Source: Tachypleus tridentatus (Eukaryota > Arthropoda > Merostomata > Xiphosura > Limulidae). Taken from it: a stretch of DNA of 64,000 bases. Position 1 is the first letter of the stretch. Every line of letters starts with the position of its first letter. Of the stretch, positions 1 to 14,100 are shown one piece after another. The position numbers and the translations under genes are program-made. A model generated the notes under the pieces. The model was not told the origin of the DNA. It did not search any database and saw only the letters and a program-made list of their open reading frames with translations. The stretch lies in NCBI RefSeq assembly GCF_004210375.1, contig NC_134831.1:43744035-43808034 (forward strand), in the 5' to 3' direction.

Positions 1-2360
1 ATTTGTCCTTTCAGAAAGATGTTATGGTTAGGGCAGAAAAAAAAATTACTTGGAACTATATCCCATGTACAAATAAATAATTTGAAGCTAGTTTCGTGAA
101 CAGTGTTCAAAGCAACACGCTATTTGTGAGATGGGGAATTATCCTGATGGAAGATCAGTCCCCATTTGAACAATCTGTCTGTATTTTCTTTTATTTTTTA
201 ATGCACATTATTAATTAATATGCATAGTAAAATCTTGTAACGATATGTCTCCTTTCCAAATATTCAACTGGCAAAATGCCCATCGCGTCCTAAAAAACGG
301 ATGTCGTGACCTTTTCATTACAGGGTTGTTACTTAAATTTCTTTAGAGTAGGTGAACTTTGGTGTTTCCATTGAAAGATTTACATTTTTGTCTTTGGATT
401 GAAGCAATGAACTCACATATAATTTATAATTACGAAGGCTGTTGAAACTTCTGGAGTAGGCGTCGAATAGATGACAACATTTACTTATGCCCAAACTGTC
501 ACCAAAAATGCTTACTAAAGTAGTTTTACTGATTCGTACTTTCTCTGCAAACGTCATAATGGTAATTTTCCTATCATGTATAACCAAATCATGAACTTTA
601 TCTACAACTTCTGTTGTGATCGATATTCAGGGTAGACCTTATCTAGAATCATCTTCCCACTGTTGTCTACTGCGTTTCACTCAACATTCCACTTTCTTAA
701 TGTTGAATATACTATCTTCTGATGTTGATTCCATGTCCTGGTAGGTTTCTTGCAATGTTGTTTTCTTTTGAACAAAATATGTGATTTGGAACGAAGTTCG
801 AGCTTCTTCATGACGCTAATACTTCTCACTTCTTTCCTTAAGAAATCCGCAACGTGCAAGATGAGCTCGTTGGGTTATGTATGTTTCGTGTTGTTTACTT
901 AAAAATATTCAAACTTTATGTTTATCAGAAAAAAATCATATATTCTATTTGTTTAGCTTTAGTTACGAGTTTTCCAGACAACTCTAGTACTTACTGTGGG
1001 TATTACCTTGCTCAGAATGTGAATGTAAGTTCGTGTTCCCGTTACCTTACAAACGTTTTTTCTAGAATAGTTCAGCAGTTGACAAAGAATGTAGTTAATT
1101 AGTCTCCCTCTAGTGTACGAATTCAAAATTTCTTATGGATATCTTTAGGAGCTTTACAAGAAAATTCAAAAAAGAAACAAAAACGTATTAATCGTATTTC
1201 AAGAAAACGACTACTTTTGTCCAGAATTTATTTTAAACATCTCTGATTTAATGTCAAAACATTAGTGTTATTAATGTTTTTACTTGTGTTGTTCTTTAGT
1301 GACACTGATTTAAAAATATTGGATATTAGAGCTATTATTTGAAAATGCATTAATTATATATCTAAGAAGTTCTTGCCTATGTGGTAAAATCACGCTAGAA
1401 GAATTTTTTTCTCATTACATGCAATTTTTAGCATGAATTATTCAATAAAGATTGAGCTGAGACGTGATTGAAGTACACAGTAGCAACCAAATTTACTGAA
1501 ATTCACAGTGTTCGTAAAATAAGAGCACGTGATCAACGTCTTTATTAGACAATTTCCAGTAATTAACAGGAAATAATATTATATTCTATAGATTTACTTT
1601 TGCTCTTAAAGTGATTTTATTATTAAAAGAAAGCAGAGGAGAGAAATGCATAAATTAGCAGATGAAAAATGATTTAATCCATAGTCATTATTTCATATCA
1701 GTTCACGTGACTACAAGATGTAGATAATATTTACAGACTTCAGAATATTTCATTACGGATGTAAATAAGTTAATAAAAATAACCAAGAACAAGACACGAT
1801 TTTTAAAAAGAAAATTAATTTAACATAAACTTGTTTATAAAATTAACAATACAAATTTGTAATTAACAATATAGAAATGTACACGCCTTTTAGATTTTTA
1901 ATTTTGTGAAAAGCTAATAAAAAGACACGTATAGACAAATTTTAACAGCGTTGTGAGCAGGTAATTATAGATAAAAATGTCCAATAGAAGAAACGTAAAA
2001 GGTTATTTTTGTTTACTTTTAAAAGCACTGCATAAGTAACTGAACAGATGGAGTTACGTGACTGTGAAAACTTCGGGAATAGAAATTTCGTGGCCATATT
2101 TAATTACTCCTTTTCAGGCTGTAGAAAAGAAAATTTAGACATATTAAAACACTACACAATCAGTGCTAAACGTGCTTCTGAAGTTATAGAAATTTCTTGT
2201 AAGTATAATACATTTAACGACCGTATTGCTAAAAAATACAACCTCTTCATTAGTTTAGTACTTAACCGTGTAACAAGTAACATCTTTGTGAAATAAGTGT
2301 CGCAATGGCTTTTTGAAATTTGTTTGTTCAAGAAAATGGCTTTCCTCTTCAGTCTGTATT

Positions 2361-2478
2361 GCAAAATTAGAGGGAAAGCAGCTAGTCATCACCACCCACC
2401 GCCAATTCTTGGACTACTCTTTTACTAACGAATAGTGGGATTAACCGTAGCTTATAACGCCCCCACGGCTGAAAGGAC
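2361..2478 (-). repeat. A-type SINE fragment
   Basis: Body only: AGAGGGAAAGCAGCTAGTCA through CCCCACGGCTGAAAGG. The tRNA-like head is missing. Confidence 0.85.
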
Positions 2479-4450
2479 ATATCTCATCAAAGAAGTATTT
2501 TATCTCACAAACTGTAGTAAATAGAGTATCCAATACATGAAAGGACAATTCAGTAGCTGCTTCGTTGTCATACCTATTCGTAATGTATTTAAATATTCAA
2601 AATTTATTTTCACGAAACTTAAACCAAGGAAAGTATTTTGTTACAGAAGTTGTACAATTTATTCATGTAAAATAAATTATTTTTTCTGAGTATTCGAACT
2701 GTGAATATTTAAAAAAAAAGACGAAGAAGATAACTTTTTTGTATCTTTGCTAAAACTCCGAAACTCTTCGTTAGCGCATCAGCGATAAGTTGCGAACCTA
2801 AAAATTTGTAGTCGAATTCTGTAAGGTGGACAAAGTGCAAATAGCCTGTTATGTAGCTCTGTGCTCTACAACTAAGGTATCTACGAAAATATTTTTTCCC
2901 CTATTAACATTACTTGACAGCAACAGAAGAAAAGCAGAGCGCAGACGAAACGTCTGATCACCTACCTTCACTTTCTTGAAGTGTAAGATAAGTGATTCCA
3001 TATGAATAACATAAGTAAACCTAGCTATTACCGTCAACTAATCCTCATACATTAATATATTAATGTAAAAAATGAAAACATAACGAGAAAAAGAGTTTTC
3101 AAAACTTATAATCAGATTTAATTTATAATAATTGTACGAATTAATAAGGAGATAAAAATGAAAAAAAAATATTGAGTACTATAAATATATAGTAGTTCAC
3201 ACATGGGATTCAAAAAAAAGGATTTTATATTTTGATTGTAAGGAAAAGGAAATATTAATAAAATTATTTTCTTAAGCCATTTGAATTTTGAACGTTAGAA
3301 CGAAGAGGTCAATGATGGAAATCCATCTGAATATCAAATATTTTCTTTACGAGATTAAAACTTAAACCATAATCGGATTACTTAAAAGTGTACTTTTCGT
3401 AATGAGGACATTTTACCAATCTCATATTCTTTTGTAGAAAATCTGGAAACCAAAGAGGAGATTTAAATAGGGTGGAAAAGAGAAGAGGACAAATCCAATC
3501 TATTGACAACTGCTGTGTTCATAGTAATAATTATTTTAATGCTCTTTACTCCTAGCAGTTATTGCATTATTTTTCATTTTGTTGTTATTATTTGGGAATT
3601 TGGACTTGTTCAAAGAGTGAATGTAATTGTACATACTGCTAATTTAGGCTTAGTTTAGCTTTATTTGTTAATATTAACACAATGGTGTAATTAGGTAAAA
3701 GGCTAGTGCACATATTTCGCAGCACAGTTTCTTTTTTACCGTATCGTCGTTTTTCTCTAACGTTTTGCAGCTGTTTCTATGTGACTCGTAATCAGGCGTT
3801 TAGTTACAAAAATAAGTCTCACTCTAACACGACATAGTGAATAATTTCAGGACTTCATCAACTTGGCACTACGAAACTTTTCTAACAGAGAAATCGCAAC
3901 ATTGTCATGGAAACGGAATGAAAGAGCAGAGAAAATCTAGGCTGGTAACATTAATTCCAAAACAATTTTGATATCACAACCAAATTTAAAACAACATAAA
4001 ATTTGAAGGTTGTTTCTACAAGTCATGACAAAACAATAATAATACGATGAACAACACAATCACAGAAGTGATGAACAACAAGACACTTATTGAACGTTTT
4101 GGAATATACCCATTTGATTTTCAGCAAATTACTGAAATAAACACAAAATATATAATTACAATTAACTGCTCAAAAGTTAGACGAAAGCGCATGTATTACC
4201 GTAAAGACTTATAACCAAGAAATTATCAAATTTGAAAATAATATAGACATAAACTAAATGACTTAGCAAAACTGTCTACATAGCTACTAATAAAGAATTA
4301 ACTAGAATAAGTTGAATTATTTTTCAAGTAGAAAAAGGTTGTTTATTAATAAGCAAACTTTTGTTGATGAACCATTTCAAGTCTATGCAGCCACATACAG
4401 CTATTCACTGTAAAAGATAAACTTTTGTTCAACGTTCAAGTAATTAACTA

Positions 4451-4535
4451 GTGGCTCAGCAGTATATCTGTACGTTTCAAAACTCGTGGTGGGGACAGAT
4501 AGCCCACTATGTAGTTTTGTGCTTGACTACAAAAA
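4451..4535 (+). repeat. D-type SINE fragment
   Basis: TGGCTCAGCAGTATATCTGT, GTGGTGGGGACAGATAGCCC and TTTTGTGCTTGACTACAAAA. Confidence 0.5.
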
Positions 4536-5044
4536 CAGATTAAGGGTATTTATAGTTTATTGAAGTAATATGCTGAAGATGAAATGTGTACATTATGAAA
4601 TGTTCAATCAATAAGCTGTTTATTCGTCACTTCTGTGGTTGTATTTTCATCAAAACACTATGTTTCATGCTCACGAATCCGTTGCGAGAATAAGTAGTTT
4701 TAACGGTTCAAACGAATGAAACGTGAAACATATATTTACGTAAGAACTATATTAATAATTACTTTTACCAAGCAATAGTGACTTAATATTGTAATTCATG
4801 CAACAAATGACTTATTGTGTCCTAACTTCTTTATAACATATCTAAAATGTTCAAAGTCGAACGACATAATATAAAATTACTACAAGGATATAGTATAAAA
4901 ACATTACATATAAAAATATATTTCATGATAAGAATATTTTCTATAAAACTGTCATTGTATTTTTAACAGTTACTTAAAAAGAGAAAGAGAATTGAAGGAA
5001 ACTTTTCTTATTAACGTGTTATGCTTTACACATGTTAAACTTAC

Positions 5045-5167
5045 CGCGGCTGGATAGACAAAAGTGAATGTTTTATCATTTCCATGCACGTTTTTAGCTA
5101 AACATGTGTAACCACCAAGATCTTCCCATGCTAAGTTACGGATCACCAAGTCGCCACTTTCTAGAAT
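5045..5167 (-). CDS. ImpL2: ImpL2 exon 6, second half of Ig domain 2
   Basis: 123 bp, phase 0 at both ends (TTTCAG|ATTCTA and GCG|GTAAGT). It encodes ILESGDLVIRN, LAWEDLGGYTCLAKN (Cys250) and TFTFVYPAA. This is the most conserved part of the family. A phase 0 donor right after VYPAA implies one more short exon carrying the stop. If the donor were not used, the frame would run on for 28 codons to a stop at 4970; that extension has no Ig character. Confidence 0.92.
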
Positions 5168-8100
5168 CTGAAAGTAAAACGAATAAGAATATATATTATT
5201 AAATAACAAATTGTGATCATTGTTGTATTTTAATATGAAAGAAATAACAACAAAAATACATTAAAATATAGAAGTTTGGTTCTAACTATTGTCCTAAGGA
5301 ATAAACATTTCAAATCAATACTTCACAGCCAGAATATTATTTATATAAGTTCGTCGTGTGTAAATAAATATTTAAAATAATAAGAATTGTATTACGTCCA
5401 GTAAAGCTCGTTACTAAAACTTCAAAATATAATTACAGTATATTTCAATTGTTCAAAACTTCTTACAGTATATTTATTTTTTCGTAAAAGATATTTATGT
5501 TTTAAAAATATCGATATTTCTTACGTTTAAAGTAATATTTTTCAAGAAAATTGTGATGCATAAATTGTCCATCTTTAAAGTTCGAAACTAAGGAATATAT
5601 AAGATACTTCACTACTCAAATGAATGATACTGGTATAATTTTATTTCTCGACCTCATGGACAATATCTAACGACGCGTTTTAATCCTGAGCTTGATTATA
5701 AATATATATAATTATTAGTGTTTAATTGGGCATTTTAATTTTGATCCTGTCTTACTATTTAATACGCTAACCATAAGCAAAACTGTTTTGATATTCACTG
5801 AACAAAAGCATGATTCAATATATCCATCTTAGAAATAAAAGAAAGAAAAGATTGGGCATTTTGTTTTTTAAAAAGGCTGAAAAATGAAATATAATACGGT
5901 TATAAAGTATTTAAGATCTTTATATGAAAATATTTAAATATAAGAGCCAGCTTTAAATTACTTATGAGCTGAGTTGGTTCTTGCAACAACTAAAAATTAA
6001 ATAAAAATACAGAGTGAAACTTTCTTGTCAAAAATAATTTTCATAGCCCGTGTAGTTTATTTTACTTGAAAATCAAAATAAATTAGAAGTTTAAATATTT
6101 ACAAAACTAGATTTTTTTTCCAGAAAATAATACTGAATGCTACAGTAGTTAACCCTTCCGACCTGATCTCAAAGGTAATGCTTCAATAGAGGATCATCAG
6201 AGAATGGAGATTAAAGGTGGTCACGTGATATCATAGTTCCATAAAGTTGCACCAGAGGGCTCAATGTTTCATGAGATGCCACGAGGGGTTGATAGTTCTC
6301 AGTTGTGTTAGTATTGGCGGTTGGATATAAAGTGTTTTAATAAATGGCGGACAGTTACAAAGTGAGTTACTGTGGGTGAGGATGGGGAATGAGTTAATAT
6401 ACATATGGGGGGGTGGGACGCGAGCAGATGCTTGTTATGTGGTTTGTAGGATGTTGTTGATCATCAACAGTGTCATGCTGTCTCATGTTATACAAATATA
6501 CAACCATAGTTTTTAACAAGATACTATATTTTGTATTTATCGCTAAAGTGGATTTTATTGTTTCATATCAGTACCACCAATAAAAAAAATGTGGATATAC
6601 AATTTAATATTTCAGATATTAGATTGAATAACTTGTATAGTGTACTTCACAATTTACACATAAACTACTTTAACCAATACATGTTTAATATTCAATGTGT
6701 TTTAAGTTCCTTTTACTTCACCAACATTCTGGTGAGAAAGAAAGAAAATCTTTAACGTATCTACACATATATAGTCCTCAGAGTAGTTTACAAATAGGAT
6801 GACAATCAAAGTATCCAATACCTAGATATGTATCACATGGGAAATGTTCATATTCAGACGTTAATTCAACTTCCAGTCCGCGTAGACCTGAAGCGAACTC
6901 TTCCATGTTGTTTAATACACAAAAGCTCAAACTGTAGATATTATTGGATAAGCCATATAAATTGAAGGTAATATAATATGCTCAAACGCAAAATAGTCTC
7001 TAAGACCTGTTGAATGTAAGATGCCACATATAAACCTGTTTTCATTCTTCTGTTTTACTTAAAAGGTTATTAAACTCTATATGATTTTTTTTTGTTTCAG
7101 CTGAATTCAGTAACATTGGTATTACCTTTCTTTCTAAAACGTTTTTCTGAAAGTAGATACTTACTATAGAACAACTCCATTCACATATTTTACCTTTTCA
7201 GAGTTTCTATTATGGGAGCTAAGTGAATGAAATAAATAGTTATCACTTATAGTTTGAACATAGCATCAATAACGCATCACAGCTTTGCAGGAAACACTTC
7301 AACACTAAGACAATTGATGAGTATAAAAAACAAAACAGCTCATGTTACACACTTAAAACTGATAAAACTTTGTGATTTTACAGATGAACGTTCTTGATAA
7401 TGAAATAATCTACTTAAAAATTATATTCGAACTGATACATTTCACTAACGTACTGATACTGTAAAGTGTGCGTGTGTTTTTCTTATAGCAAAGCCACATC
7501 GGGCTATCTGCTCAGCCCACCGAGGGGAATCGAACCCCTGATTTTAGCGTTGTAAATCCGGAGACATACCGCTGTACAAGCGGGGGCGATACTGTAAAGG
7601 TCAACCTCATACAGATTAAAGTTCATGTTGTATTCCAGTAATGCTGGACTACGTGGTTCTATTTTATTATAATATTTCTGTCTTTTTCTTATAGCAAAAC
7701 CACATCGGGTTATCCGCTGTGTCTACCAAGGGGAATCGAACCCCTGATTTTAGTGTTGTAAAACCGAAAAAAACTTACCGCTGTGACAGCGGGGTACTAT
7801 AATATTTCTCGCTGCATTTTTGGTGATTAAATAATTGGACTTATCTTTGGTTATGGTTTATTTTAGGTATGTTAGACATGTTTGCATTTTATTACTTTCA
7901 TGAGTGTTTCGTCATACATTTCGTGCAATCCAAAATAAGTTGTTTTATGTAAGACAGAAATTACTTTTTCATATTGTTTCACAACTATAAAAGTGTTTTA
8001 TAATCTTTAGATTAGTATTATGATTCTTACATTACACCAAGAATACCAGATTGTTTAACTGTTCAGGTACTGTTTTGCTTAATCTGATTTTTAGGACCTT

Positions 8101-11100
8101 TCATATAGTTTTTATATATTTATTTCCTCACGGGTCATTATGTTTTCTCTCGTCTAGACATTCGCGGTGCTTCCTAGAGTCAACACCACCAGATTTTTGC
8201 ATGACGTAAAAGACGGAGAATGTATTAATTACGTCGACTTTAGATTAATGTATCCAAGTTACTGTAAGCACCCTGTTGGGTTTACAGTTGTAATTACTAC
8301 TAATACTTCAGTTTTAAATGTTTATTTTGCAAAATAATACATCCAAGGAAAAGCTATCATCTAAATGTCTCTTTAAATTGTCGCGGAAATTAATTTTACC
8401 TCTATGTAAAATCCATGTAGAATATCAACATTCCCATGTCAGCTCTTTAATGAAGAAAGAGCTTTTATTGGAACTTAAATTAAGAAAGCTCTTGTGTGTG
8501 GATGAAATTTAATTGAAGTATGTACCATCTGCAGAAGAATATTAAAGTTTCATGTCTTAGTCTCTCAGATTATTACAGATATTAATACTCTTATTAATGA
8601 TGAAACCACTGCTTTCGTAAGGAGGCACAAACATGAATATCTTCCTCACCAAGACTTTCCATGCTGATTGAAAACAGACTAAAATCGGACATGCAACAAA
8701 AATAAAACGCACCTTAAATTTACATCCACACAAAACGTTAAGGAAGAAAATTATCACAAGAACAAGAAACAAATTATTCATTATTCCTGGAATGGGCCAT
8801 TAACTTTAAACTGTGTGATATGATGCAAGATCCCAGTAGAGAATTGGTAACAGTGGTCTCCATTAGCGAGTTACACGCTACTAGTCATACAACGTGTTAA
8901 AACAATAAAGGCCATACGTACTTTGCTGTCTGTACAAACAGGACAAACCTGTAACATTTCCTTTGTCTTAGGTTATGATATAAATATAAGTGGTTTACAA
9001 CTGTTGTTGTAGTCATGATGTTCAAGTGTATGATATGCTTGTTCTGCACATTTCCGAAATGGAGAGACATTTAACGATCATCTTAGACCAAACTCGTTGA
9101 CAAGTGTCCCTTATATTTTGTATATGAGAATCTATTTACTTGAGCAACCATACAATTGAACATATCAACAATTCGTAATTATTATTGCATTGAGCTATTT
9201 GTGTTCCTACGAAGCGTTAACATGTTTTTCAGATGAAGATTCATCTAGAACATGGAAAAAAATGACAGATACTCGTCCTCTAAAGATAATGGTTTTGCGT
9301 AATCACTGATTTATAATTAAAGGTGATTTTCAGGATCATCAAATCTTAATTAAAATGTTCGTGATTTGTAACATTGTGTAAAGTGAAAGAATAAATAAAC
9401 ACATTTTGCTGAGCGTGTTACATCAAAGTTCAGTGACATACAAACATTTCTCGACATCTAATTAGGTATGCATTTTTATTATAAAGCTATACAATAGGCT
9501 ATCTGTGCTCTGACCTTCGCGGGAATTTCAACCCTGGAGTTTAGTGTTGTAAATCCGTAAACGTAACGTTGATAACAGGGGACATCTGGTAAAGCTAAAA
9601 TTAATTATTTGTGTCTAGTGAATACACATAATTATTTTAATCGTTAAGCACGTTCAATATTGGTCAATAAAATATAGAGATAGAGTAACTCTACACTAAA
9701 ATAATACTTAATAATGCAATAATGTTGAAAACGAGAACATCAAAAACTAGATTTCAAAACGTGTAATATCAAACACACAGGTTACAGTAAAGAAGCGTAC
9801 AGTTATGATTTCATTAAGCTACATTATAACGTGTACGTCTTGTTAAATTCAAGAGTTAACACTATTTTTGTACAACGTTACACAAAAGAGATACAGTATT
9901 TATATGCAAAAACGGCTCGTTTGGGCTGAGAAAACACTTTACATAGAAGAGCGAACAACGTTTCGACCTTCTTCGGTCATCGTCAGGTTCACAGTATTTA
10001 TTTATTATATAATGCACAAGTCAAATATATATTTGATCTGATTCTTACAAACAATTAACTTTCGCTTGAATTTTGAAATTAGAAAACAAACGTAACTGTC
10101 ATTTGCATTTACAGTTTTTATTATATCACTGATGATTTGTTACTATAGCACATAATCTTGGAGTATAAGGCCCTTAATTTTTGTTTCTCTAAACTGTGCT
10201 GTGCCATATTTATTTGTAAGTACACTCTGAATAGGTACGAAACACATGGACCTGTGAACAATGTGGATATAACATATAAACAAATAAAATGGTCAATTCA
10301 AATTAAAACAGTAACTGATCAACGAAACAGCCCAGTATTTTGTATGAAGAATAACATTTGTATTATAGGTTGTTATAATTGTATAACATGAGACACCTTG
10401 ATATTCATGATAAACCACACCCCTGATGGCTGCCGAGCAAAATACAACAAATATCTACATATGCTAATTGATGGGCTCATCGTCCACCCTAAGTGTTGCA
10501 GTTTAGAGCTATGCGCCCAATAATAACACAAAAATATAAGATCTTAGTGGCATAATATTAAATTATCCGATCTCTGGTTAAATACTGATAAATTAATCTC
10601 CTATTCCAAGCAATTTTTCGTAACTTAAAAATGAGGAGTATTAACGAAAATATTATGAGTACATTTCTTATGAAAATTCGCTATCATCCTTGAAAGTAAT
10701 TAGCTGAAACACTTATGAGGACCTGAATCTTCAAAGTACAAGCTTACCTTGTATTTTTCACTACTTTCAATTAACTTCCCATTTTCGTCCCCTCGCATCC
10801 AAGCTAACTTGGGTTGAGGATTTCCCGAGGCTCTGCAGAACAATTGTATATCGTTACCTTGGACTTCGATTCTTGTGCGAGTCCACATGTATATTCTCGC
10901 TGGAGTGCCTAACAAAATAAAAAAAATGCCAATGTGCTCACAGCCGTTTACAACAACTGTACTTATATTTTAGTTATAGTTCTATTGAGGGTTTTCACTG
11001 AACAATAAGAAATATGAAATTAGCACATACCAAATGCATGAAGAATGAATATATATTGATCATTGTACAAGAGAGAAAGTTCTCCAAACTTCACATATCA

Positions 11101-14100
11101 TATTTTAAACATAAGATATTGGTGTACAATGTTGAAGATGAATACGACTTTTCTTACATACAAAACGTTTGAGGTCCGGCATGACTAAGTGTGTTAAGGC
11201 GTTCGACTGGTAATCCGAAGGTCGCGGGTTCGAATCCCGGTCGCACCAAACATGCTCGTCCTTTCAGCCGTGGTGGCGTTATAACGTGACGATCAATCTC
11301 ATTATTCATTGGTAAAAGAGTATCCCAAGAGTCGGCGGTAGGTGGTGATGACAAGCTGCTTCCCCGCTAGTTTTACATTGCTAAATTAGGGACGGCTTTG
11401 CGCGAAATACACACAAAACATTTGATCTTAGTTTCATGTTGTGCAAATCGCTTAATAGCATAAAATGTATTTGTTTTAACCTTTGCAAGTTTTTATAGCT
11501 TTTAAATCAACCTAATACGTATTTTCAATCAGGGTGTTGTAAAAATAGCATTTAGGATCCAAAAGTTCTTTATATGCGAAGTTGGTTTGGTTGGTAATTT
11601 CAGGCCTCAGTTTGTGGTTAAGCAAGCTCGTATAAAAAAAAAAAAAAAAACGTTTGTTCGTACACCATCGATGCTATAATAGTTTCTCATATAAATTACT
11701 CTTTGTTTTATAGCATCTACTGGTAATTTTCGGAAAAGAACTCCAAATATTTTTTGACTATCACAGGTTACTTACTGTTTAAGAACCGTTTCTTTCAATA
11801 TCAGAAGTCACTGAACAAGTGGAGTCTACCGTACTCAGAAGTTAATCTAAAAACGTATTTCTTCAGCAATAAAATCTTAATGTTATGATTTTAGAAGCTG
11901 AAATTAGAGATGCATTTAATCCAAGTAAATCATTTTGGATTGACTAAGAGATTGTGGGTGGTAATATTTACTGTTTTATGTATATTACACAGCTTAGGAC
12001 GCTTTTTGTTTGTTTGTTTTAATAGCATTTTCTTACAAAACTATATATGTGCTTTCTAGACATCGCTACCTTTTTGGCTACCCTTGAGTGGTCGGATTGT
12101 AGAATATGACTCATTTTTATTAGTTCGCCCATAGCCCTAAATATGGAGCAGGGTTTTGAGGCGATGAGACGCGAACCACGAATTATCTGATTCACAGTCT
12201 AAGCATGCTTACAGCTTGGCCACGCCTAACAATTTAGGTCTCTTCGTTTGATAATTTACAATTAATTTGTTTTATTGTCTCCATTACTATGGTTAATTGC
12301 TTATTATACACTTCATTTCATTGTCAATGCGTTTTGTATAATTTGCACTTACCAAAAGACTTTTTCGCCATACATAGGGCGTTAACGGTATTGCCTTCTT
12401 TCGACAGCTTCACAACCGTTTCTCCACTAATGCGTTGGTAAGGGTTTTCAGCTACGCATGAGTAAACACCTTCCTGTTTGGCTGTCACACAGTCAAGAAA
12501 AAGTCGAGATCGAGTCCGGCTAACGCCTTGCGTGATTTTTTCGTTTCCGTTCATCTCCTCGTCTAACGTTGATACCAAATCATCCCAAGATCCCTAAAGA
12601 ATAAATAACATTAAACAAGCTAACAAATAGTGTGTGGAATTTTTTTTTTTTTTTTATAGCAAAGCCAGGTTGGGCCACCTGCTGAGTCTACCGAGGGGAA
12701 ATCGAACCTCTGATATTAGCGTTATAAACCCATAGACTTGTCACTGTACCAGCGTTTGAACAAAGAAATAGTAAACGGTTAATCATCCCTCGAATTTCCA
12801 AATGTGACAATCGTATAAAAACAATTTCTAAATAAAACTAAACAATAAATTTTTAAAATGTACATTTATTGTTTCCCGATTATACTTTCTAACTTCCTTA
12901 GTTATAGCAGATGGAAGGTTAAGCGTGCTTTTTATAACATATCCATCACGTGGCCTGCACATTCCATTAACATTTTCAGTAACAAATACACATAGAGAAA
13001 ACAAAATGAAGTTGCAACTATACAAACAACAGCTTAAGATTTAGATCTTTTAGTTTTAAACATAAACTTAAAATACCGCTTATAACCGTGCCAAAGTAAA
13101 TCGTTTGTGAAAGGTGATTTCCAGTTAACTCGTCAGTTTCGTATTTAATATTTAATCATTTGTGATAAACAGAGTGAGTTATTTTTAAAACAAACATCAG
13201 CTGTAACATAAAAGACAACAGTTCTGTTTAACCCTATTCAAACGGGATCAGTTAAAATGAAATACCCTGTAACTAAATGCAAGATGATTTTCATTTAAAG
13301 ATTAAAAATATTTTTTCACCTTAAATATTTCATATTTCATTTGCATAACTTCTAGAAACTTTTAAGTAACTATCAAAAATGTTTTTCCATAAAAGCTGTA
13401 CATTTTATTTGATATTTCTCAATCACGGGAAGAGCAAAGACGCTCTTTCGCTGCATTTACTCCAAAACCAAATTTTGTGAAACAATTGTTATATATTCTT
13501 CTGTTATTTATTTAACAATGCTACCTTGTTATAGTTACGATGTCATTGTTGCATATGAACTGTTTCTATTGGATTTGGGGCAAAGTAAAAATACATGCAA
13601 TTCACGAATTGACACAAAGTGTGTGATTCAACAATTATTTTATCAGGTAAAAATAAATAAAAAGGAAAGCCCTCCTCATCATCTAGGCTCATCACAGATA
13701 CTTATTTCCTTATCTAACTTTAAGCAACAATACATCCAACATACATTGTAATGTTCGGTATTGGTATTTAATCTGTTATGTACTGTTTAGTTTAAAGTGT
13801 TAAAAAAAAAACTGAAAAAAAATGTTGGAAAATCTATTTCAAAGAACAAAAGACGTATTGTTAAGGAAATAAAGTTTATGGTGCAAAAAAAATTTATTTC
13901 TAAGGAAAAAATTAAATCTCTATAATTGTGATTAAGAAATCGGTTTCAGTGCTATAAAGAAATTGAATTATTTGTTTGTGTTTGTTTGTTTTTGAATTTC
14001 GCACAAAACTACTCGAGGGCTATCTGTGCTAACCGTTCCTAATTTTGCAGTGTAAGACTAGAGGGAAGGCAGCTAGTCATCACCACCCACCGCCAACTCT

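Larger units (their letters stand above)
1..5044. other. Downstream flank or last intron of ImpL2
   Basis: AT-rich sequence with one A-type SINE body (2361-2478) and one D-type fragment. The short terminal ImpL2 exon may be here but I could not recognise it. No other gene seen; open frames here lack any domain or splice context. Confidence 0.5.
5168..10747 (-). other. ImpL2 intron 5 (5.6 kb)
   Basis: Contains B-type SINEs (7475-7587, 7681-7794), a degenerate one at 9486-9581 and the solo hammerhead-like remnant at 9951-9992. 6170-6450 is less AT-rich (GGGGGGGTGGGACGCGAGCA near 6404) but I see no gene in it. Confidence 0.75.

Noticed and set aside
11173..11249. tRNA gene (Thr-like anticodon loop, A and B boxes, CACCA end)
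   Set aside because: The 5' and 3' acceptor strands do not pair and the sequence runs on into the SINE body shared by a dozen copies; it is a SINE head.
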